Source: Anaerolineae bacterium (GTDB taxonomy: Bacteria; Chloroflexota; Anaerolineae; 4572-78; J111). From it: 6,050 bases of DNA. The position numbers and the translations under genes were made by a program. Numbering within the stretch: position 1 is the first letter of the stretch; each line of letters starts with the position of its first letter. Location of the stretch: NCBI GenBank assembly GCA_020433835.1, contig JAGRBY010000452.1, positions 1 to 6,050 on the forward strand, written 5' to 3'. Shown one piece after another: positions 1-5,353 of this stretch. The notes beneath the pieces were generated by a model. The model saw only the letters and a program-made list of their open reading frames with translations, had not been told where the DNA came from and made no database searches.

Positions 1-10
1 CTCCCCAACA

Positions 11-30
11 AGTCACTATTTATAGTGACT
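11..30. promoter_or_regulatory. operator-like palindrome at a predicted start point
   Basis: Arms AGTCACTAT (11-19) and ATAGTGACT (22-30) are perfect reverse complements around a 2-base centre. The palindrome spans the predicted start point (near 29) of the leftward promoter whose -10 is at 36-41, a typical place for a repressor site. It lies just beyond the pcrA stop, but no T-run follows it on the minus strand, so an intrinsic terminator is unlikely. The palindrome is seen directly; the operator role is inferred. The regulator is unknown. Confidence 0.5.
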
Positions 31-35
31 CGAAA

Positions 36-64
36 ATTATAGCATGATGGACTTTAAGTCGCAA
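36..64 (-). promoter_or_regulatory. leftward promoter for a gene beyond the left edge
   Basis: Read on the minus strand, TTGCGA (64-59) is followed after 17 bases by a consensus TATAAT (41-36). This matches a sigma-70/SigA promoter with four of six -35 bases and a perfect -10. It starts immediately downstream of the pcrA stop codon, so the gene to the left probably has its own start point rather than depending only on pcrA read-through. The target gene is not in the window. Confidence 0.5.
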
Positions 65-69
65 GAAGA

Positions 70-2340
70 TTAGTTAAGCTTCTCTAATTTGGCGATGCTG
101 GTTGCCAACTTTTTAATGCCCTGATTAGGAAAGGCAACCTGCACATATTCATCATCGCCGGTCAGCTCAACGGCGATAACGGTGCCTTCGCCGAATTTGC
201 CGTGGTAGACAAGATCACCGGTTTTGAAGGACGCAGTTCGGCCTGATGACGGCACTGACGATTGCGTTGTTTTGCGATCCCAGCGGCTGCTAGTCTGCTG
301 GGCTTCACGCCGGCTGGTGAAACGACCGCCGCCGGTTTGGTAGCCCCGGCTTTGCCGCTGGCCGTTTTGCTCGACCAGTTCTGCCGGGATGTCATCCAAA
401 AAACGGGAGGGCGCGGTGGGTTCCTCAAAGCCATACGTTGTCCGCCGAAAAGCGCGGGTTAGATAGAGGCGGTCTTTGGCCCGGGTGATGCCCACATAGG
501 CCAGGCGGCGCTCCTCTTCCATTTGCTCGGGGTCTTGCAGGCTGCGGCTGTGGGGGAAAATATTTTCTTCCATACCAACCATAAAGACCACCGGAAATTC
601 AAGCCCCTTGGCCGTGTGCAAGGTCAACAGCGCCGGCGCCGAACCTTCCTCGCCTAAGGCATCGACATCAGAGACCAGCGCCACGTTTTCTAGAAATAGT
701 GCCAGCGCCTCATCGCCCTCGGCATTGATAAACTCGTGCGTGACCTTGTGCAACTCCTGCAGGTTTTCCCAGCGTTCTTCGCCTTCCATGGTTTTGTCTT
801 GAATGAAAGCTTTGTAGCCTGTTCGCCCAAGCATAAGCTCATACAACTCCGGCAGCGACAGTTTATGCTTGGCGGTTATGAGCATGTTCATCATCTGGCC
901 AAACTGGACCAAGGCGTTCTGCGCACGGCCTTTGAAAGGCGATGGAATCGAAGCCGGGGTATAGGTCGATGCGCTGTCATCGGCTTCGGCTTGCTCAACC
1001 TGTTCATCGGCTACAAGCTGCTGGATGGCTTGCCAGGGGGTTGTGCCCAGCTCATAAGCCCAGCGATTCAAATCAGCAATAGTTTTTTGGCCAATGCTTC
1101 GGGCCGGAACGTTTATAATACGCTCTAAGCTGACGCTGTCTTCAGGATTATGGATTAATCTTAGGTAAGCGAGCGCGTCTTTAATTTCCTTACGGTCATA
1201 GAAACGGGTGCCGCGCACCAAAACATACGGCATATTGTGAGCAATAAACGCTTCTTCCAGAGCACGGCTTTGGGCGTTAGTGCGATACATAACCGCAATC
1301 TCGCCGGGCGCTATACCGTCCCGTTCTAAACGCTGGATTTCGTTGACGACGTAAACGGCCTCTTCGCGGTCGTTGTAGGCTTCAACCACTCGAATTTTGG
1401 GGCCGGTACCCCGCTGGGTAAAGAGATTGTTGTCGATGCGCTCTTTATTTTTGCGGATGACTTCTTTGGCGGCGTTGAGTATGGTTTCGGTTGAGCGGTA
1501 ATTGTGTGAGAGTTGAATGAGGGTGAGATCGGGAAAATCATCGCGAAAGCGCAGTATGTTGCGGTAGTCGGCTCCGCGCCAGGAGTAAACACCCTGGTCG
1601 GGATCGCCCACTACAAAAATATTGCGCGATCCGCCGGCCAGCATTTTAGAGAGTTCGTACTGCACCATGTTGGTATCCTGAAACTCATCGATCATTACGT
1701 GCAGAAAACGCAGTTGATACTTGGCAAGGACTGATGGGTGATTGTTAAAAAGGCGATGGGTCAGCAATAATAGGTCATCAAAGTCAAGCGCGTTGTTTTC
1801 AACCATAATCGCTTGATAGCGGCTGTAAACACGCTGCACAATCTCATCTTGATAGGTGCGGGTTGGCAAGCGCTCCGGGCCAATCATCTCGTTTTTAGCT
1901 TTTGAAATGGCGTAATGAATAGGTCGCGGCTTCCAGGCTTTTTCATCGATGTCCAAGTCGCGTAATGCACGCTTAACAACCGATTGTTGGTCGTTGGTAT
2001 CGTAAATAACATAGTTACGGTCGTAGTTACCCAAAGCCTCAATATCTTGCCGCAGCCAGCGCGCGCACAACGAGTGAAACGTGCCGACGCTTAAGGCATC
2101 GACCTGTGGCTTGGTGAGTAACCCTTCTAGCCGATTTTTCATTTCGCGGGCGGCTTTGTTGGTAAACGTCACGGCCACAATATTCCACGGCGCAATGCCC
2201 CAATCACGTACCAGGTAGCCAATGCGATGCGTCAACGCCCTTGTTTTACCGGAACCGGGGCCTGCCAGTGCCAAGACCGGCCCTTTAATTGTTGTGACCG
2301 CTTCTTGCTGGGCCGGGTTTAGCCCCTTGAGAAAATCCAT
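70..2340 (-). CDS. pcrA: PcrA/UvrD-type ATP-dependent 3'-5' DNA helicase
   Basis: This is a 756-residue superfamily 1A helicase, full length for PcrA/UvrD, acting in the cytoplasm in nucleotide excision repair, replication restart and stripping proteins from DNA. Motifs appear in order: Walker A AGPGSGKT (residues 26-33), Ia VTFTNKAAREMK (57-68), II DEFQD (218-222), III GDPDQGVYSWRGAD (245-258), IV NYRST (280-284), V LTLHTAKGLEFP (572-583) and VI RRLAYVGITRAKDR (611-624). A Gln/Ser/Arg-rich linker (about 655-704) leads to a C-terminal module (about 705-754, FKTGDLVYHGKFGEGTV), the Tudor-like domain of PcrA known to contact RNA polymerase; this favours PcrA over Rep. An acidic, Ser/Thr-rich insert lies at about 444-468. 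An upstream in-frame ATG (2355) would add five residues, but GGAG with 7-base spacing and the family N-terminus (MDFLKGLNPAQ) favour the ATG at 2340. The gene is divergent from ftsH. The family call is near certain; pcrA versus uvrD is naming convention. Confidence 0.97.
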   Translation of the reverse strand: MDFLKGLNPAQQEAVTTIKGPVLALAGPGSGKTRALTHRIGYLVRDWGIAPWNIVAVTFTNKAAREMKNRLEGLLTKPQVDALSVGTFHSLCARWLRQDIEALGNYDRNYVIYDTNDQQSVVKRALRDLDIDEKAWKPRPIHYAISKAKNEMIGPERLPTRTYQDEIVQRVYSRYQAIMVENNALDFDDLLLLTHRLFNNHPSVLAKYQLRFLHVMIDEFQDTNMVQYELSKMLAGGSRNIFVVGDPDQGVYSWRGADYRNILRFRDDFPDLTLIQLSHNYRSTETILNAAKEVIRKNKERIDNNLFTQRGTGPKIRVVEAYNDREEAVYVVNEIQRLERDGIAPGEIAVMYRTNAQSRALEEAFIAHNMPYVLVRGTRFYDRKEIKDALAYLRLIHNPEDSVSLERIINVPARSIGQKTIADLNRWAYELGTTPWQAIQQLVADEQVEQAEADDSASTYTPASIPSPFKGRAQNALVQFGQMMNMLITAKHKLSLPELYELMLGRTGYKAFIQDKTMEGEERWENLQELHKVTHEFINAEGDEALALFLENVALVSDVDALGEEGSAPALLTLHTAKGLEFPVVFMVGMEENIFPHSRSLQDPEQMEEERRLAYVGITRAKDRLYLTRAFRRTTYGFEEPTAPSRFLDDIPAELVEQNGQRQSRGYQTGGGRFTSRREAQQTSSRWDRKTTQSSVPSSGRTASFKTGDLVYHGKFGEGTVIAVELTGDDEYVQVAFPNQGIKKLATSIAKLEKLN

Positions 2341-2347
2341 ATTTACG

Positions 2348-2352
2348 CTCCA
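2348..2352 (-). promoter_or_regulatory. ribosome binding site deciding the pcrA start
   Basis: The minus strand reads TGGAG seven bases before the ATG at 2340. The alternative ATG at 2355 has only a weak purine stretch (AAAAGAG) ahead of it, and this TGGAG would lie inside that longer reading frame. Spacing therefore favours the shorter protein. Confidence 0.65.
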
Positions 2353-2379
2353 CATGCTATTGCTCTTTTATACAGGGGG

Positions 2380-2409
2380 ATTGTACCACGAGCAGGTCAA
2401 CCGAAGCAA
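2380..2409 (-). promoter_or_regulatory. promoter of pcrA
   Basis: On the minus strand, TTGCTT (2409-2404) is followed after 18 bases by TACAAT (2385-2380). A TG one base before the -10 makes it an extended -10 site. The predicted leader to the ATG at 2340 is about 33 bases. A TTGACC lies inside the spacer but is only 9 bases from TACAAT and 22 from a downstream TATAAA, so it does not make a standard promoter. Confidence 0.5.
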
Positions 2410-2413
2410 GGTT

Positions 2414-2442
2414 ATTCAATGCGCAGCTGCCAGCTGCTGAAT
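2414..2442. repeat. palindrome upstream of the pcrA promoter
   Basis: GCAGCTG (2423-2429) and CAGCTGC (2431-2437) are inverted around one base. An outer pair, ATTCA (2414-2418) and TGAAT (2438-2442), is set asymmetrically. It lies just upstream of the pcrA -35 and about 40 bases before the -35 of the divergent rightward promoter, so it could bind a regulator of either. It does not match the LexA boxes I know (GAAC-N4-GTTC or CTGT-N8-ACAG). The function is inferred. Confidence 0.3.
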
Positions 2443-2482
2443 GATAATCCACTGAAGTTTCTTTAAAAATGTAGTGCAATAG

Positions 2483-2511
2483 TTCACAAATCGTGCTATA
2501 CCGGCTATAAT
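2483..2511 (+). promoter_or_regulatory. strong rightward promoter upstream of the first MITE-like element
   Basis: TTCACA (2483-2488), a 17-base spacer and TATAAT (2506-2511) match the sigma-70/SigA consensus at 11 of 12 positions. Transcription would begin near 2518, about 19 bases before the MITE-like element and about 464 bases before the ftsH ATG. It is the best promoter in the region. It may drive ftsH through a long leader, or a short RNA ending at one of the downstream hairpins. Confidence 0.65.
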
Positions 2512-2536
2512 GTTAGTAACTTCTTTTAATTACATT

Positions 2537-2655
2537 AGAACTTACGCAGGTATAAAGGTGACAGTCACTTATTCGTAATAAATTAGCGTTGGATTAGCCC
2601 AAACAGGTCGATTTAGGGCGTTCAAGTGACTGTCACTTGACTTTGCGTAAGTTCT
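2537..2655 (+). mobile_element. MITE-like inverted-repeat element, copy 1
   Basis: This 119-base non-coding element has perfect ends, AGAACTTACGCA (2537-2548) and TGCGTAAGTTCT (2644-2655), extendable by one T/A pair to 13 bp. An inner inverted repeat pairs GTGACAGTCACTT (2558-2570) with AAGTGACTGTCAC (2624-2636), and a short GCCC/GGGC pair sits near the centre, so one strand can fold along almost its full length. Taking GAACTTACGCA as the true end leaves TA on both sides (2536-2537 and 2655-2656), as in elements moved by IS630/Tc1-type transposases. With one intact copy this is only suggestive. A related copy lies at 5073-5190 in the opposite orientation. No transposase is encoded here, so movement would need one acting in trans. 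The repeat structure is certain; mobility is inferred. Confidence 0.75.
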
Positions 2656-2699
2656 ATACATGTTGCTGTAAGACTTTGATCTGTAATTTAGTGACTTTA

Positions 2700-2754
2700 G
2701 GGCAAATAAAAAAGTACTTTCGGTTACTTAAATTAGTGACTTTTGCCCCTTTTT
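2700..2754 (+). terminator. possible intrinsic terminator in the ftsH leader
   Basis: GGGCAAA (2700-2706) pairs with TTTGCCC (2742-2748) as a 7 bp stem, followed by one C and five Ts (2750-2754). An inner AAGTA/TACTT pair can form within the 35-base loop. The loop is larger than in a classic terminator, which lowers confidence. If active, it would end a roughly 235-base RNA begun near 2518 that contains MITE-like copy 1. Confidence 0.4.
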
Positions 2755-2804
2755 ATATAGGGCTATTTTATTGTATCCTAGACTTGACGCGTTGTAGACC
2801 ATTA

Positions 2805-2831
2805 TTGACCTGTTTAAACCGTAGATAAAAT
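2805..2831 (+). promoter_or_regulatory. weak candidate promoter close to ftsH
   Basis: TTGACC (2805-2810), a 15-base spacer and TAAAAT (2826-2831) resemble a SigA promoter, but the spacer is short. If used, transcription would begin near 2838, just before the hairpin at 2851-2926, giving ftsH a leader of about 144 bases. I see no good promoter between that hairpin and the ftsH start. Confidence 0.25.
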
Positions 2832-2850
2832 TCAATATCTATTGCCCAGG

Positions 2851-2933
2851 TGGCTGGTACTTTCTTTCAATATCAAGGCAGATATTTTTGAAAACCGCTT
2901 TGATACTTGAAATTGAAAGCCAGCCATTTTTTT
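2851..2933 (+). terminator. long hairpin with seven-T tail in the ftsH leader
   Basis: The base of the stem is TGGCTGG (2851-2857) with CCAGCCA (2920-2926). It extends imperfectly through CTTTC/GAAAG, TTTCAA/TTGAAA and TATCAA/TTGATA, then seven Ts follow (2927-2933). This has the form of a rho-independent terminator and ends 48 bases before the ftsH ATG. The 5' arm can alternatively fold locally, AATATC (2869-2874) with GATATT (2881-2886), inside the same basal stem. It may end transcripts entering from upstream, or act as an attenuator in the ftsH leader. Structure is seen; role is inferred. Confidence 0.6.
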
Positions 2934-2968
2934 ATGGGGTATTTTATACGAGCGATTTCTATGTAAAC

Positions 2969-2973
2969 GGAGG
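2969..2973 (+). promoter_or_regulatory. ftsH ribosome binding site
   Basis: GGAGG ends eight bases before the ATG at 2982. An in-frame TTG at 2976 is only two bases from this site and is too close to be the start. Confidence 0.85.
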
Positions 2974-2981
2974 TTTTGCCT

Positions 2982-4916
2982 ATGCTCCCCAGTGATTGGC
3001 CTAATCAATGGAAAGACCGACTCCCCTTTCATCCAAAATGGCTTATTTTCGGCTTAATCGTGGTTGGTGTCGCTGTTGGAAGTTATCTCTTTTCCGGTTA
3101 CGGAGCCGGTACGGAAACGTCTGTCAGCCAGACTATTCAAAGTAGTCGTAGTACAACCACCAAGCCCCAACTCGTTTCTCTTCCGGAAATTGTCAACCTC
3201 GTCAAAGCTGATCAGGTCAAAAGCCTTATTGTTCAAGATAATCTCATAACAGCCATCAAAGCAGACGGCCGCAGCGTTAGCGCCCGTAAAGAACCAAATA
3301 TAAGTACAATCGAGACACTCAAACTGCTCGGTACACCCGACCAACTGCTGGCCGATCTCCCTATTGTGGTTGAAATATCCGATACTCATAACTATTTAAC
3401 CAGTCTGTGGGGGTTAATTGCGTTGGTATCGCTGGTGGGGTTAATTGCGTACTTTACGGCACGCAATCGTCGGTCAAATAGCGGCATCAGCCGCATGCCC
3501 GGTAATATGGGCCAAAGCAATGCCCGGTTGATTACCAACAACGGCAAAAAAGATGATGATAACTACCTGGTTAAACCCCAGATTCGATTTCCCGACGTAG
3601 CCGGAGCCGATCAGGCCAAGCAAGAACTGCAAGAAATTGTCGAATTCTTGAAAGAGCCGGCCAAGTTCGCCAAGTTAGGGGCGCGTATTCCCAAAGGGGT
3701 GTTAATGTCCGGCCCGCCGGGAACTGGCAAAACTTTATTGGCCAAAGCCGTAGCCGGTGAAGCCGGCGTTCCCTTCTTTACCATTTCCGGCTCTGAATTT
3801 GTTGAAATGTATGTCGGCGTGGGGGCGGCTCGTGTGCGCGATCTGTTCAAGCGGGCTAGAGAACATTCGCCCTGCGTTATTTTTGTCGATGAGATTGACG
3901 CTGTTGGTCGCCAGCGCGGAGCCAGTATGGGGTCCGGCAATGATGAGCGCGAGCAAACCCTCAACCAGATTTTGGTCGAGATGGATGGTTTTTCTTCCTT
4001 TACCACGGTCATCGTATTGGCCTCGACCAACCGGCCAGACATTCTCGATGCCGCCCTGCTGCGGCCTGGTCGTTTTGATCGCAAGGTGATTTTAGATCGA
4101 CCGGATGTGCATGGCCGTGAAGCTATTCTGCGCGTTCACACCCGGGGTAAACCGCTGGCCCGTGATATCTCATTGTCCGATTTAGCGCGATTAACGCCCG
4201 GATTTGTGGGAGCCGATTTAGAAAATTTGGTCAACGAAGCGGCGATACTGGCTGCACGCCGTAACCTGAGTGTTATTGGACAACCTGAATTTCAAGATGC
4301 TATGGAGCGCATCGTGGCTGGGCCGGAGCGCCAGGGAAAAATTTTGAGCGATTATGAACGAAAAGTTATCGCCTTCCACGAAGCAGGCCATGCCCTGGTA
4401 ATGCACAATTTGGAACACAGCGATCCGGTTCACAAGGTAAGTATTGTTTCGCGCGGGATGGCCCTCGGCTACACTATGCCCTTACCGGAAAACGATCGCT
4501 ATTTGCTCAGCCGCGAGGCGTTTGAAGATCAGATTGTCGGCTTGTTTGGCGGGCGAGCGGCCGAAGAGATTGTCTTTAAGCGCATTACTACCGGTGCGGC
4601 CAACGATTTAGAGCGTGCCACAAAATTGGCCCGGGCTATGGTTACGCGCTATGGCTTCAGCAGCCAAGGGTTAGGTTTACGCTGCTTTGGCGAAGAACAC
4701 GGCAATCACTATCTGGGGCCGTTGAGCGAAGTTCGTAACTACAGTGAGGCTGTTGCTCAGGCCATCGATCAGGAAATCCGCCAAATTTTGGATCTTGCCT
4801 ATCAACGGGCCAAAGAAATACTGGTTAATAAAGAACGCAAGTTACAGGAATTAGCGCAAGCCTTGTTGGAATTTGAAACAATCGAACGCCCTCAGTTTGA
4901 AACATTAATGGCGTAA
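2982..4916 (+). CDS. ftsH: FtsH ATP-dependent zinc metalloprotease, membrane-anchored
   Basis: This 644-residue protein has the normal length and domain order of FtsH, a hexameric membrane AAA+ protease that pulls misfolded or short-lived proteins through its pore and degrades them. A first membrane segment (about 20-38) is followed by a small extracytoplasmic domain (about 40-138), a second membrane segment (about 141-159) and a charged linker. The AAA+ module starts at about 203: Walker A GPPGTGKT (244-251), pore loop EMYVGVG (275-281), Walker B VIFVDE (299-304), and the second region of homology (349-367) with arginine fingers R361 and R364. The protease domain has zinc site HEAGH (466-470), with D542 in [10 protein letters not shown] as the likely third ligand. 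All catalytic residues are intact. The pore aromatic is Tyr (Y277) where most bacterial FtsH have Phe. It has a GGAGG site and a long upstream leader, and is separated from hisS by a palindrome and hisS's own promoter, so it is probably monocistronic. It could be one of several FtsH paralogues. Confidence 0.98.
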   Translation: MLPSDWPNQWKDRLPFHPKWLIFGLIVVGVAVGSYLFSGYGAGTETSVSQTIQSSRSTTTKPQLVSLPEIVNLVKADQVKSLIVQDNLITAIKADGRSVSARKEPNISTIETLKLLGTPDQLLADLPIVVEISDTHNYLTSLWGLIALVSLVGLIAYFTARNRRSNSGISRMPGNMGQSNARLITNNGKKDDDNYLVKPQIRFPDVAGADQAKQELQEIVEFLKEPAKFAKLGARIPKGVLMSGPPGTGKTLLAKAVAGEAGVPFFTISGSEFVEMYVGVGAARVRDLFKRAREHSPCVIFVDEIDAVGRQRGASMGSGNDEREQTLNQILVEMDGFSSFTTVIVLASTNRPDILDAALLRPGRFDRKVILDRPDVHGREAILRVHTRGKPLARDISLSDLARLTPGFVGADLENLVNEAAILAARRNLSVIGQPEFQDAMERIVAGPERQGKILSDYERKVIAFHEAGHALVMHNLEHSDPVHKVSIVSRGMALGYTMPLPENDRYLLSREAFEDQIVGLFGGRAAEEIVFKRITTGAANDLERATKLARAMVTRYGFSSQGLGLRCFGEEHGNHYLGPLSEVRNYSEAVAQAIDQEIRQILDLAYQRAKEILVNKERKLQELAQALLEFETIERPQFETLMA

Positions 4917-4946
4917 TCTATTGGCGGCTTAAAATTTAACAATTGG

Positions 4947-4988
4947 GGCTTGCGGACATGACTCCAAGTGGAATCATGTCCGCAAGCC
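4947..4988 (+). terminator. near-perfect 42-base palindrome after ftsH
   Basis: GGCTTGCGGACATGA (4947-4961) and TCATGTCCGCAAGCC (4974-4988) form a 15 bp perfect stem. After a single C/A mismatch, TCC/GGA continues to a tiny loop. It begins 31 bases after the ftsH stop, where a transcript end is expected. No proper T-run follows on either strand, so it may act as a 3'-end stabiliser or a repeat-element palindrome instead of a classic intrinsic terminator. Confidence 0.5.
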
Positions 4989-5072
4989 TTATAAAATAAC
5001 AACGTTCTCCACCTATTTCACTTGCTGAAACTTCATTTTGTCCCTCGATTTCTAGTGCGGCTGTTCTATTTC

Positions 5073-5190
5073 AGAACTTACGCAGTTCTAAAGATGACAG
5101 TCACTTGGAAGCCCTAGATCGACCTATTGGGGCTAATCCAATGCCGATTTACTATCAATAAGTGACTGTCACCTGACTTTTGCGTCCTGT
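5073..5190 (-). mobile_element. MITE-like inverted-repeat element, copy 2 (inverted)
   Basis: This 118-base element is the reverse-complement relative of the one at 2537-2655. Aligned by eye, the 80-base core (2557-2636 against the complement of 5094-5173) has 12 mismatches and no gaps, about 85% identity. One end is intact (AGAACTTACGCA, 5073-5084). The other has decayed to TGCGTCCTGT (5181-5190), and no clear target duplication remains. The inner inverted repeat TGACAGTCACTT (5095-5106) with AAGTGACTGTCA (5160-5171) is preserved, as is a central AGCCC/GGGCT pair. The divergence and broken end suggest an old insertion. It ends about 100 bases before the hisS promoter. Confidence 0.7.
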
Positions 5191-5291
5191 ATTTCTACTC
5201 TTCTAGCTAAAATTAATCTCTCTTCCTTACGTATACCTTCTCGATGTGTAGCGATTAGGGCAGGGTGGAAAAGGTGACAAATCTTTATCAG

Positions 5292-5319
5292 TTGCATACC
5301 CTACAACTTACGCTATAAT
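5292..5319 (+). promoter_or_regulatory. promoter of hisS
   Basis: TTGCAT (5292-5297), a 16-base spacer and a consensus TATAAT (5314-5319) form a good SigA-type promoter. The predicted start near 5326 leaves a leader of only about 28 bases, too short for a T-box or other riboswitch. Confidence 0.6.
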
Positions 5320-5340
5320 TCTTGCAGTAAATTTACCCTC

Positions 5341-5346
5341 AAGGAG
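5341..5346 (+). promoter_or_regulatory. hisS ribosome binding site supporting a TTG start
   Basis: AAGGAG ends seven bases before TTG at 5354. An in-frame TGA at 5348-5350 lies between them, so no earlier start is possible. Confidence 0.85.
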
Positions 5347-5353
5347 TTGAACC

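Larger units (their letters stand above)
2341..2981. other. pcrA-ftsH divergent intergenic region
   Basis: These 641 bases between two divergent start codons are AT-rich and hold no convincing gene. In order they contain the pcrA promoter, a palindrome, a rightward consensus promoter, one MITE-like element, two hairpins with T-runs, and the ftsH ribosome binding site. A possible 63-codon frame at 2637-2828 begins inside the MITE-like element, has no clear ribosome binding site and looks like no family I know. The sheer length suggests a regulated leader or a small RNA ahead of ftsH. Confidence 0.7.
4917..5353. other. ftsH-hisS intergenic region
   Basis: These 437 bases hold no convincing gene. 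They contain a strong palindrome just after ftsH, the second MITE-like element, and the hisS promoter and ribosome binding site. I see nothing recognisable in 4990-5072 or in 5191-5290. Confidence 0.7.

Noticed and set aside
736..1128. A 130-codon plus-strand reading frame
   Set aside because: It lies wholly opposite pcrA, which has all helicase motifs in its own frame, and its translation resembles no family.
2537..2655. CRISPR repeat
   Set aside because: There are only two distant, diverged and inverted copies with no regular spacers, so it fits an inverted-repeat element instead.
2745..2763. Alternative GCCC/GGGC pairing competing with the 2700-2754 hairpin, as in a riboswitch
   Set aside because: The competing GGGC (2760-2763) is transcribed after the termination point, so it could not prevent termination.
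2637..2828. A 63-codon plus-strand frame in the pcrA-ftsH gap
   Set aside because: It begins inside MITE-like copy 1 and crosses a terminator-like hairpin. It lacks a clear ribosome binding site and has low-quality, Cys/Leu/Lys-rich composition typical of translated AT-rich intergenic DNA.
2976..2981. Upstream TTG start for ftsH
   Set aside because: Only two bases separate it from the GGAGG site; the ATG at 2982 has eight-base spacing.
2934..2981. CIRCE-type heat-shock operator before ftsH
   Set aside because: No TTAGCACTC/GAGTGCTAA inverted repeat is present near the gene.
5320..5353. T-box or other riboswitch upstream of hisS
   Set aside because: The predicted leader is only about 28 bases, far too short, and no T-box sequence is present.
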